This document shows, in pieces, positions 6,829-15,359 of a stretch of 64,000 nucleotides of DNA. Each line of letters opens with the position of its first letter. Positions within the stretch are counted from its first letter, which is position 1. Location of the stretch: NCBI RefSeq assembly GCF_012927355.1, contig NZ_JABBGK010000002.1, positions 888,758 through 952,757 of the forward strand. Reading direction: 5' to 3'. The notes under the pieces were generated by a model. That model made no database searches. It saw only the letters and a program-made list of their open reading frames with translations, and was not told the DNA's origin. The translations under genes were made by a program, and so were the position numbers. The stretch is from Rhizobium terricola (GTDB lineage: Bacteria; Pseudomonadota; Alphaproteobacteria; Rhizobiales; Rhizobiaceae).

Positions 6829-8607
6829 CTAACCGTCGCCAGTCGACGCTGCGTCTTCCGCGGCGAGTGGCATGCGCCAGATGCGGATCATCGCGTCGGG
6901 TGCCTCCTCCTGCGCGCCGGAGGACAGGATGACGTCGAGCGGCGAGGAATCTTCCTTGGTCGCGATGAGGCTCGGATACCAGTCGAGGGCCTTGTCGCTC
7001 GCCTCTTCCTCCTCTCCGGAGAAGATGGACAAGTCGATATCGCTGCGGCTCGGAGAAAGCGCGAGGATCAGGTAACGTCCGGGCTCGACCAGCGCATCGC
7101 CGAAGCGGCGAAAGAAGATCTCCTCACCCTCGTCGAACGGAAGGACGAGTTCCTCCTCCATGACCGGCTTCACGTCACCGGCCTTGGCATCGGGATTGGC
7201 GGCCAGCCACTCGCTCAGCACCTTTTGCGGGATCGCTTCCATCGGATCCTTGTAGGTCGAGAAACCCATGTTCCAGGCGAGTTCCCGCAGCGCATGACGT
7301 TCGGCCGACGGCCCATCCGGCAATTCGACCAGAAGATCGGCCCGCTGGGCGAAGTTGATATTGACCGCGTTCGGCGCACGCGCACCGTCTTCGGTCTGGA
7401 TGATGTTGATCCCGGAAATCAGGCCGACGACATGGCCCTTGCGATTGACCATCGGGCTGCCGCTCGCCCCGCCCGTCGCGGGGATCGAGTGCTGGATCAG
7501 ATAGCGTTCCGCCGGAATGACCGGGAGAAGAAAATAGTCGCTCAGCGCCGTAACATTTCCCAACTGGATCTGTGGAACGGGGGCGACCGGGTTGGTGCCG
7601 CCGGATGCAAGCTTTTCCATGGGGAAGCCGGCATAGGCGACGGCATCACCGGCCTGCAGGGCGTCGATTTCGGATGCATCGGCGACCGTCAGTGGAGGCC
7701 CGAGATCGCTGCCCGGCTCTATGTAGAGCAGTGCCACGTCATACCCCTCGCCCGGCGCATCGAGCACCTCGACATCACCGCCCACGGACCGGAACGGCTT
7801 GAACTTCTCCCATGCCTGGGTGAAGCGCTCATAGTCCGGATGGACAGCCACGGTCTCTACACGGAGGGTGTTGTAGGGCGAGACGGACGAACGCACGATC
7901 ATGGTGTCGCCAGGAGTCCGTTGATTGAAGGCGGCCGCCACATGGGCGTTGGTGGCGAGCACGCCACCATCATAAACCCAGGCCGTGCCGACAGGTGTTT
8001 CCGAGCTGTCCGGCGACAGCATCAGGACCAGATAGACGGACTTGGCCACATCACGCAGAACCGAAGGGGCGATGACCTCGGTGTTCTCCACCTTTTCGAG
8101 CTTGGCCACCAATTCCGCGACCTGGCGGCTTTCCCGCTCGCGCTCGACATAGAGCCAGCCGCCGAAGCCGGCGAGAACGAAGACCAGAACCAGGGTCGCC
8201 CAGAGCGCCAGGCGCAGACGTCCGGCCGATCGACGGGTTTCCTGGGAGGGGGAAAGCATGGCCGTGCCGATGCGTGTTTCCGGCAGCGCGCTGTCGATGC
8301 TCGTCGTGACTTTCAGCGAAGGTCCGCCCTCGCCCAGCTGCAAGACATGCACACCCTCCAGCGGTTCGCCGTCGAAAGGCTCGCGCCCGTCGATCAGCAC
8401 CGGATTGCGCAGGTTGGTTTCCAGCCCGTAGTGCCCACCGCTGTTGCGGATGGCGACATGCCGGCGCCCGACGCTGGTGAAGTCCGCCGGAAAGGTCACG
8501 CGACAGTGCGCGGTGTCGCGTCCGATCTCGACGACGTCGACATCGTCTTCGAAGATATGAACCGTTCCCGCGCCGGGGCCGCTGACAATCTCGATCCTAA
8601 GGGTCAT
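6829..8607 (-). CDS. FHA domain - TM - trypsin-like serine protease
   Basis: This is a 592-residue protein. Residues 1-100 form an FHA phosphothreonine-binding domain: IGR at about 28-30, then S-V-G-R-R-H at 45-50, then the conserved Asn. One TM helix spans about 131-153. Residues about 180-430 are a trypsin / HtrA-like protease with His222 (in LATNAHVAA), Asp290 (in GYDVALLYI) and Ser382 (in TGGASGSPM), so the triad looks intact. The C-terminal 150 residues are acidic and beta-rich, possibly a prepeptidase-type domain. The expected topology is a cytosolic FHA with a periplasmic protease. Its ATG overlaps the kinase stop (ATGA), so the kinase is the likely source of the phosphothreonine that the FHA reads. 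The physiological substrate is unknown. Confidence 0.85.
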   Translation of the reverse strand: MTLRIEIVSGPGAGTVHIFEDDVDVVEIGRDTAHCRVTFPADFTSVGRRHVAIRNSGGHYGLETNLRNPVLIDGREPFDGEPLEGVHVLQLGEGGPSLKVTTSIDSALPETRIGTAMLSPSQETRRSAGRLRLALWATLVLVFVLAGFGGWLYVERERESRQVAELVAKLEKVENTEVIAPSVLRDVAKSVYLVLMLSPDSSETPVGTAWVYDGGVLATNAHVAAAFNQRTPGDTMIVRSSVSPYNTLRVETVAVHPDYERFTQAWEKFKPFRSVGGDVEVLDAPGEGYDVALLYIEPGSDLGPPLTVADASEIDALQAGDAVAYAGFPMEKLASGGTNPVAPVPQIQLGNVTALSDYFLLPVIPAERYLIQHSIPATGGASGSPMVNRKGHVVGLISGINIIQTEDGARAPNAVNINFAQRADLLVELPDGPSAERHALRELAWNMGFSTYKDPMEAIPQKVLSEWLAANPDAKAGDVKPVMEEELVLPFDEGEEIFFRRFGDALVEPGRYLILALSPSRSDIDLSIFSGEEEEASDKALDWYPSLIATKEDSSPLDVILSSGAQEEAPDAMIRIWRMPLAAEDAASTGDG

Positions 8608-10505
8608 GAAGGAGATCCTGCTTTGCTGTTGGGAGTGGGTGTTGCCGCAGCAGCCATGAAGGACTGTGCGACCGCTTCGGCTGCCGGCCTTTCCGACGGG
8701 TCGGGGGACAGAAGCGCGCCGAGAAGATCACGGATGGCGAGGTCGACGCCGCGTTCGACGAGACGCTGGGCGACCGCCGGCCCCAAGGGATCGTGCTGGC
8801 CGAAGGGCCAGAGACGCACCCGATCCTCAAGACCTGCGGGGCGCATGCCGGTCAGGATTTCCACCGCCATGACGCCAAGCGCGAAGCAATCGGCAGCCGG
8901 GCCGGCCGGTTCACCCTGCTGCTGCTCTGGCGCGGCATAAGCCTCGGTTCCGCCGAGGATACCCTGCATTCCCGCGAGCGTGGCAAGGCCGAAATCGACA
9001 AGAACCGGCTCTCCAGTTGATCGACAGAGAATATTGGCGGGCTTCAAGTCGCGGTGGACGAGGCCGTAACCGTGGAGGGCCGACAGCACCTGGGCGATGC
9101 GCCCTACGAGCAGCATACCCTCCCGGAGCGCCAGGGATTGCGCGGCAACCAAGTCGGCGACACTGTCGCCCTCGACCAGTTCCTGCGCCAAATAGGGCGA
9201 ACCGTCGCGGTCGATGGCGAAGGCCAGTGCGCGCGCGACGCCGGGATGATGGAAGCCTTGGGTCGCATCCAGTTCCGCGCGGGCGGTCTCGATCGCCGAT
9301 CGCCGCATGTCCTGATCGTAGTGATCCGGAAGGTGAAAACGCTTCAGCGCCACTTCTCGTCCTCGGACGAGATCGAAGGCCCGGAAGACCGTGGCGAAGC
9401 CACCGCGCCCCAGCCGCTCGATCAGGATGTAGCCTTCCGCGGCTAACATCGCGGCGTCACGCCGGGTATCGATGCCGAGACCCGAAGCGGGGCCGATGAG
9501 CGCCAGGGTCTCCCTGACCTTGCGCTCCAGGGCAACCGAACCGGACGCGACAGCGGCAGCGAGCGCCTTGCCCACCGCGGCAAGCGCTTCGCCCTCGCGC
9601 GAAAGATCGGCCAGCAACCGCGCCTGCTCCAGGCGCAGATCAATCGCGGGGGCGATGAGCCGTCGTTCCGAAAGGAGATCCGCAAGGCGCGCGAGGACCG
9701 GCTCGGCGGCAGCCCGGCCGTCACGCGCGTCGGCCGAGGCAACGATCGCCTCCAGCATGATCACCTCGTAACTTCCCGGCGCGGGTTCGATACGGGCAAT
9801 CGCGTCTGTCGCGATCTGACGGGCTTCGGCGTTCCGTCCGCGTTCGAAGGCGAGACGCGCCCTTGCCTTCGCGACACGAAAGGCGAGATAGGGAGACCCA
9901 CCGGTGTCCGCATCCGTCAACTCGGAAATAAGGGCCTGGGCCTCTTCAAGGGCACCGCTTTCGATCTCGGTCTCGATGAGCCCCAGGCGACAGCGCAAGT
10001 GGTCGCGCGGGGAGGCCGAGGCGTCGAGGAGCTTCGCCTGTTTCCGGAAAAATGCACGGGCGGCCCCTGCCTGACCGGCCTCCAGATGGATTCGGCCGCA
10101 GTCTCCGCAAAGCCCCGCAACCGCGGCCCGGTCTTCGCAGGACGCCGCCTCTGCGAGAGCGAGCGCCAGATGGGTCAGTGCCTCATCGAAGCGCCCCCGC
10201 CAGGCATGCAGGCTTGCGATCGCCGCATTGGCGCGGATGACAAGGTCTGATCGGCTCTCCAACTCGGACCGAAGCGCCGCCCAGTGCAGGTCGCGCAGTG
10301 CGGCCTCCGTGCGATCAAGCCTGTGGAGCGCGAGGCCGCGGGCCAGGCGAGACAGGATCTCCGCGACGACCGGTAACGGGGGGGCCTGCAGCAGGTGGTC
10401 AGCCTCATCGGCAATGCCCCCTGCATCCTCAAAGTCGTCCAGGCGCACCAGAAGACTGCGGGCTCGTGCTTCCGAGCCCGTCTGGCCGTCCCCCTGACGG
10501 TTCAT
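8604..10505 (-). CDS. Ser/Thr protein kinase with N-terminal TPR-like solenoid
   Basis: From the ATG at 10505, which follows GAGGGGTGGG, the product is 633 residues. Residues 1-350 are an alpha-helical TPR-like solenoid. Residues about 358-620 are a Hanks-type kinase with a Gly loop (LGRGGFATVF), the VALK lysine, HRDLKPANI, DFG (VLVDFGLAT) and APE (YAAPEQ), so it should be active. There is no TM helix, so it is cytosolic, unlike PknB-type receptors. The solenoid-first order suggests regulation through a protein partner. It is coupled to the FHA-protease gene downstream and divergent from the STAND ATPase gene 174 bases away, so one control region may serve both. An in-frame ATG at 10574 is a less likely start. 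Confidence 0.85.
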   Translation of the reverse strand: MNRQGDGQTGSEARARSLLVRLDDFEDAGGIADEADHLLQAPPLPVVAEILSRLARGLALHRLDRTEAALRDLHWAALRSELESRSDLVIRANAAIASLHAWRGRFDEALTHLALALAEAASCEDRAAVAGLCGDCGRIHLEAGQAGAARAFFRKQAKLLDASASPRDHLRCRLGLIETEIESGALEEAQALISELTDADTGGSPYLAFRVAKARARLAFERGRNAEARQIATDAIARIEPAPGSYEVIMLEAIVASADARDGRAAAEPVLARLADLLSERRLIAPAIDLRLEQARLLADLSREGEALAAVGKALAAAVASGSVALERKVRETLALIGPASGLGIDTRRDAAMLAAEGYILIERLGRGGFATVFRAFDLVRGREVALKRFHLPDHYDQDMRRSAIETARAELDATQGFHHPGVARALAFAIDRDGSPYLAQELVEGDSVADLVAAQSLALREGMLLVGRIAQVLSALHGYGLVHRDLKPANILCRSTGEPVLVDFGLATLAGMQGILGGTEAYAAPEQQQGEPAGPAADCFALGVMAVEILTGMRPAGLEDRVRLWPFGQHDPLGPAVAQRLVERGVDLAIRDLLGALLSPDPSERPAAEAVAQSFMAAAATPTPNSKAGSPS

Positions 10506-10679
10506 CGATCCCACCCCTCTGCATGATCCCGCCCGGCCAGGCCGGCCGATGCAGAACACGCCAATATCAATCACAGTATTTTCGCGTCAACAAGTTGTCA
10601 GCGGTATATTTTTGTCTCTATTCTTCCATCTAGCTCCACCTTTACATCCGTCCCGCATCGAAAGTCCGGCCGCTACTAC

Positions 10680-13600
10680 ATGCGCACGATCCGTGTCTTC
10701 ATTTCCTCCCCTTCCGATGCCATGCATGAACGCAATCGCGTTTCCCGCGCCGCGGCGCGACTGAACAGTCGATATCAGTCGATCCTGCGTTTCGAGATCG
10801 TTCGCTGGGAGGACGACTTCTACAAGGCACACCAGACCTTCCAGACGCAGATCCGCGAGGCGCGGGACTGCGATATCGTGATCGGCGTGCTGAAGCACCG
10901 CCTGGGCTCTCCGCTTCCGGAGGACTTCCCCCGCATGCCGGACATGCCGCCGTTCAACGGCGAACGCTATCCGTCGGGTACGGCTTACGAAATTCTGTCC
11001 TCGATCGCAGCGCGCCTGCTGTCTCGGGACGAGGGCCCGGATGTCTATGTGCTTCGCGATGCGGAGCCACCCCGCATCAGTCTGGGTGCGCGCGATGCCG
11101 AACAGGTCACCGAACAATGGCACCGGCTCGAGGCCTTCGTCCGGCGCTACTTCTTCACGGAGACCGGCGAATTCCGCTTTGCCATCGACACCTATTCCTC
11201 CACCGATGCGTTCGAGGCCCGCATCGAGGCGCTGCTCGAGAAATGGGTGGCCGACCATGTGCGCGGCGACGAGCGGATCACCTGGCCGATCGCGGTGAAG
11301 GGGTCGCCGTTTCGTGGTCTTGACGTCTTTGACTTTGCACATCGCGATGTCTTCTTCGGCCGCAGCAGGGAGACGGAAAGAGCGTTGTCGATGATCGCCT
11401 CGCTGTGCGACGCAGACGATAGCCGGCCAGCCTTCCTCGTGGTTCTCGGTCCCAGCGGTTCGGGCAAGTCGTCGCTGCTGAGGGCGGGCCTCGTTCCGAC
11501 CATCCTGCAAGCTGACATAGGAAACGCCGACGAATGGCGGGTCGCCGTCATGAAGCCATCCGAAGGCGCATCGCCTTTCGAGGCCTTGGCGCTGGCGCTC
11601 TCCGGCAACAGAGGCGAACCGGATGCAGGAACGGCCAGTACGGCCGACCAGCCGTGCACCCTGCCGGAGCTCGCCGTTGGCGCCTTTGCCAATCCGCAGT
11701 CACTGACGGCGCTTCTGGCAGCCGGCGGCCTGGCGGCGGCCAGCGCGATCGAGGCCGCGCTCGAGGCCGCGGAACGGCAGCTCTCGGCGCGCGATGATTT
11801 CACCCGGCCCGCCCGGATCCGCCTGCTGCTGGTGGTCGACCAGCTCGACGATCTGTTTTCCGGCGCCGTCAGCGACGCCGATCGCGACCGTTTCACCGAG
11901 CTCCTGCGGGTGCTGGCCACAGGTGGCCGGGTTGCAGTCGCCGCCAGCCTTCGGGCTGGTCTCTACGAACAGGTGCTGAACGATGCGACGCTTTCGGCAC
12001 TCCGACAGCAGGGCGCGATGCTCGAGCTGGCCAGCCCTGGCACTGCGGAACTCGCGGAGATCGTGCGCCGGCCCGCGGCTGCGGCAGGGCTGGTGTTCGA
12101 GCAGGATCCGGCATCCGGCCAACGCCTGGACGAAAAGCTGCTTGCCGATTTCGATCGACCGGACATGCTTCCCCTGCTGCAGTTTGCGCTCGAACGATTG
12201 TTCGTCGATCGACGCGAAGTAGACGGCCACACGACCCTGACGATCGCGTCCTACGAGGCGATGAACGGCATCGCGGGCGCGGTCGCGGCCGTCGCAGACC
12301 AGGCGCTTGCCGGCCTGGACGCCGCTGCGCGATCGAAGCTTCCAAAACTGTTGCGGCTTCTCGTCCAGCGTTCGCCTGGCACGAGCGACGGCGAAACGGC
12401 ATTCAGCCTGACCGAGGCGCCGGCGAGCCTGGTCGCGAACGATCCGCCGCTCGCCGAACTTGCCGGCGCGCTCACTGCGGCCCGTCTCATCGTCGAATGC
12501 CGTACGACGACGGGCCAGCCGGCGTTTCGGCTTTCGCATCAGCGCCTTCTCACGATATGGCCCGAGGCCGCAAAGGCTGTCGAGGACAATGCCTTCTTCT
12601 TTCGCGTGAACACCGAACTCAACGAGGCATTGGCGCGCTTCCTCCGGAATGGCGGCCGCTTCTCCGGCGTCATCCGCGATCCCGTGCTGCTCGCGGAGAC
12701 GGTGCGCCTGAAACGGGAATATGGCGACGAGCTTTCTCCCGCCGCCACGTCGCTGATCGGGCGCTCGCGCCTGCGCGCGCGGCTGGGGGCTATCGGCCTC
12801 ATGACCGCCGTTGCAGGCTTCGCCGGCCTCTCCGTCGCGGCCTTCGTCTCCTATCAGCAGTCCGAGAGAAATTTTGGCCTTGCAGTCTCGACGCTCGACG
12901 GGGTGGTCAGCGACATCGCCGACGGACTGCGCAACGTGACCGGAATGACGATCGAAAACCGCCTCCGGATTCTTGGTCGCGTGCAGGAGACCGTCGATGC
13001 CCTCGAAGCACAAGCGGGCGCATCCGATCGGTTTGCCGTCACGCGCTGGCGCATGCTGGTCGTCAACGGCGATTCCCAGGCTGCCGGCGGCAACGGCGAG
13101 ACGGCGGAAGCGCTCTATCGTGAAGCACTCGCACTGGCGGAGAGCGCAACGGCGAGCAATCCGGCGGACGCCACCTGGCAGCGCAATCTTTCGGTAAACC
13201 TGGAGCGTCTGGGCGACCTGGTGCTGAAGCAGGGTGACCGCGCGGGCGCCGAAGCGCTCTACGAGCGCAGCATCGCTGCGTCGCGAGCCCTTGTGAGCGT
13301 ACTGGATGAGGCGGTCGCCGGGCCGGATCTGGCGATCAGCATCGACCGCTTCACCAGCCTGAAGACCGGTAGCGGCGACTTCAAGGGCGCGCTGGCAGCC
13401 GCCGAGGAAGCGCTCGCCATCAGGCGGAAGCTTGCGGCATCCTATCCCGACGACCGATGGAACCGCGACATCGCCTCTTCTCTGCAAACGATCGCCGAGA
13501 TCGAAAATGGCCTTGGCGATCCCGACGCAGCGCGCGCTCGGATCGAGGAAGCATTGCAGCTGTCGCGTCAGCTCACCCAGTCCGACCCCGGCAATGCCGA

Positions 13601-15356
13601 TTATGCCAGCACACTGTTTTCGGCGCTCAATATGGAGGCCGACGCCCTGGCCGATGCGGATCGTCGCGCCGATGCCGCGGCGATCATCGAAGAAGCGCTG
13701 CGTCTCGCCCGCCAGATGATCGCATCGGATCCGAGCAATGCGACATGGCAGGAGCACCTGGCCAACGCGCTGGAGCGTCAGGGCAACTACGCCCTGTTCG
13801 ACAAACGGCTCGACGAGGCCAGGCGGGCCTATGAGGAGATTGTCAGCATGGCGCGCGCGTTGAGCGCGACCGATCCCGCCAATCTCGACTATCGCAATCA
13901 ACTGGCCATCGGTACGATGCGGCTAGCAGACGTGGCGCTGGAGGGCGGGCAGACCACCGAGGCCAGGGAATTGCTCGAGGAGGCGCTTGCCATCCGGAAG
14001 GCGCTCGTGGAGAGCGACCCGCACAATATCCGGATGCTGGAAACGCTGAACACGGTCGAGATGCGCCTCGGCAACCTGGCAGAGCGGCAAGCCAAGCCGG
14101 AAGAGGCACTTCGCCGCCACATCGCCGCCATCCAGTCGGCGCGTTCGTTAACCGCAGCTTCGCCGGACACGCCGGACTATCGCATCCGCCTGCTCACTCG
14201 CCTGGTGAAGGCCGGCGACGCGAAGATCGCGCTCGGGCAGCCGAAGGACGCCGTGCAATTCTTGGAGGAGGCGCTGTCCCTTGCGCGATCCATTGCCGCA
14301 AGCGGGAAGAGCAGCGACCAGCGCGACCTGACCGTGATCCTCGACAAGCTGGGGGAAGCAGAACGCCTTTCCAACGCTCCGGAAGCAGCCGCAACCCACG
14401 CGTCGGAGAGCGTTTCCATCTCCCGCCAACTGCTTTCGGAAGCGCCCGCGGATCTTGACCGGCAGAGCGACCTGGTTCGTGGTCTGGCGCTTCAATACAA
14501 GGCCGGAGAGGCGGCCGGCCGGCATCCGGCCGCCCTCGCCAACCTACAGGAGGCCACCCAACTGAGCTTCGATATGCTCATCCGCAATCCGGCCGACGCC
14601 GCCAATACGGATCTCGCCCTCGAAGCGTCGAAGGAGTTCCTGACGCTTGCCGGTGAGGATCCCGAGGAAAAGGCCACCGCACTGGCCTTGCGGCGCGATA
14701 TCATCGATAAAGTGCTTTCCCTGAAGCCTGACAATCCGGATCGCCTGTTGGACATGGCCGAAGTCTCGGGGCAACTGGCCGAGGCGACCGATGATGCCGC
14801 CGAACGGGAGCGCCTGTTGCGGCAGAGCCTCGCGGCAGCGCAGAAGCGTGCGTCACTGATGCCGTCGGATGCGGAGGTGCAGCGGCTTTCGGCCCAGCGC
14901 GGAGACAAGCTGGCCGAACATCTGCTTGCACAGGGTCGTTTCGCCGACGCGCTGACGCTTTTTGTTTCCGGCCGCGAGATCGCCACGAAGCTGAGCGCCG
15001 CCGCCCCCGAAAACGACGTCTACCGGCGCGACATTCTGGTCAGCGATCTCTATGCCGGCGCAGCGGCCACGCAGAAAGGCGACAAGACGGCGGCGGCCGC
15101 GTATTTCGCCGATGCCGTCGGCCACGCCCGGATCTTGAGCGAACACGGCGATCCGGGCGAAGCCGGACCCAGACTCGAACTGGTCAGAGCCCTCTACAAT
15201 CACGCGGAAGCGATAACCGGGGTCCCGCGCCTTGACGCACTCACAGACGCCCGTGCAGTTCTCGCAGAGCTTGAGCAAAGCGGATTGCTCGCGGAAGACA
15301 AGAAGGGTTGGATCGGCGAGATCGATGCAATGATTGCCGCCGAACCGAAACCCTGA
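10680..15356 (+). CDS. DUF4062 - nSTAND1 NTPase - TM - TPR protein
   Basis: This is a 1558-residue protein. Residues 1-110 match DUF4062, a TIR-like N-terminal module: IRVFISSPSDAMHERNR, then CDIVIGVLKHRLGSPLP. An nSTAND1 ATPase follows: SPFRGLDVFDFAHRDVFFGR at about 209-228, Walker A GPSGSGKSS at 257-265 and Walker B LLLVVDQLDD at 382-391. A single TM helix lies at about 702-723. Residues about 780-1500 are TPR-like repeats of about 48 residues whose turns carry D/N-P-x-N/D motifs. STAND proteins use ATP-driven assembly to trigger an N-terminal effector. If the TM is used, the repeats would be outside the membrane and would sense there. No Shine-Dalgarno is visible, but DUF4062 begins right at this ATG. 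The stop lies three bases from the convergent RyR gene. Confidence 0.8.
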   Translation: MRTIRVFISSPSDAMHERNRVSRAAARLNSRYQSILRFEIVRWEDDFYKAHQTFQTQIREARDCDIVIGVLKHRLGSPLPEDFPRMPDMPPFNGERYPSGTAYEILSSIAARLLSRDEGPDVYVLRDAEPPRISLGARDAEQVTEQWHRLEAFVRRYFFTETGEFRFAIDTYSSTDAFEARIEALLEKWVADHVRGDERITWPIAVKGSPFRGLDVFDFAHRDVFFGRSRETERALSMIASLCDADDSRPAFLVVLGPSGSGKSSLLRAGLVPTILQADIGNADEWRVAVMKPSEGASPFEALALALSGNRGEPDAGTASTADQPCTLPELAVGAFANPQSLTALLAAGGLAAASAIEAALEAAERQLSARDDFTRPARIRLLLVVDQLDDLFSGAVSDADRDRFTELLRVLATGGRVAVAASLRAGLYEQVLNDATLSALRQQGAMLELASPGTAELAEIVRRPAAAAGLVFEQDPASGQRLDEKLLADFDRPDMLPLLQFALERLFVDRREVDGHTTLTIASYEAMNGIAGAVAAVADQALAGLDAAARSKLPKLLRLLVQRSPGTSDGETAFSLTEAPASLVANDPPLAELAGALTAARLIVECRTTTGQPAFRLSHQRLLTIWPEAAKAVEDNAFFFRVNTELNEALARFLRNGGRFSGVIRDPVLLAETVRLKREYGDELSPAATSLIGRSRLRARLGAIGLMTAVAGFAGLSVAAFVSYQQSERNFGLAVSTLDGVVSDIADGLRNVTGMTIENRLRILGRVQETVDALEAQAGASDRFAVTRWRMLVVNGDSQAAGGNGETAEALYREALALAESATASNPADATWQRNLSVNLERLGDLVLKQGDRAGAEALYERSIAASRALVSVLDEAVAGPDLAISIDRFTSLKTGSGDFKGALAAAEEALAIRRKLAASYPDDRWNRDIASSLQTIAEIENGLGDPDAARARIEEALQLSRQLTQSDPGNADYASTLFSALNMEADALADADRRADAAAIIEEALRLARQMIASDPSNATWQEHLANALERQGNYALFDKRLDEARRAYEEIVSMARALSATDPANLDYRNQLAIGTMRLADVALEGGQTTEARELLEEALAIRKALVESDPHNIRMLETLNTVEMRLGNLAERQAKPEEALRRHIAAIQSARSLTAASPDTPDYRIRLLTRLVKAGDAKIALGQPKDAVQFLEEALSLARSIAASGKSSDQRDLTVILDKLGEAERLSNAPEAAATHASESVSISRQLLSEAPADLDRQSDLVRGLALQYKAGEAAGRHPAALANLQEATQLSFDMLIRNPADAANTDLALEASKEFLTLAGEDPEEKATALALRRDIIDKVLSLKPDNPDRLLDMAEVSGQLAEATDDAAERERLLRQSLAAAQKRASLMPSDAEVQRLSAQRGDKLAEHLLAQGRFADALTLFVSGREIATKLSAAAPENDVYRRDILVSDLYAGAAATQKGDKTAAAAYFADAVGHARILSEHGDPGEAGPRLELVRALYNHAEAITGVPRLDALTDARAVLAELEQSGLLAEDKKGWIGEIDAMIAAEPKP

Positions 15357-15359
15357 CCC

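Noticed and set aside
6733..8940. 735-codon plus-strand frame opposite the FHA-protease and kinase genes
   Set aside because: Crosses two well-supported minus-strand genes including their junction, and no recognisable protein features.
11700..13901. 733-codon minus-strand frame opposite the STAND gene
   Set aside because: Arg-, Gly- and Ala-rich without any domain pattern, and fully antisense to a gene with clear Walker motifs and repeats.
13150..14200. Periodic signal in DNA resembling tandem repeats or a CRISPR array
   Set aside because: The period of about 144 bases comes from protein-level TPR-like repeats with diverged DNA. There are no short identical repeats with unique spacers.
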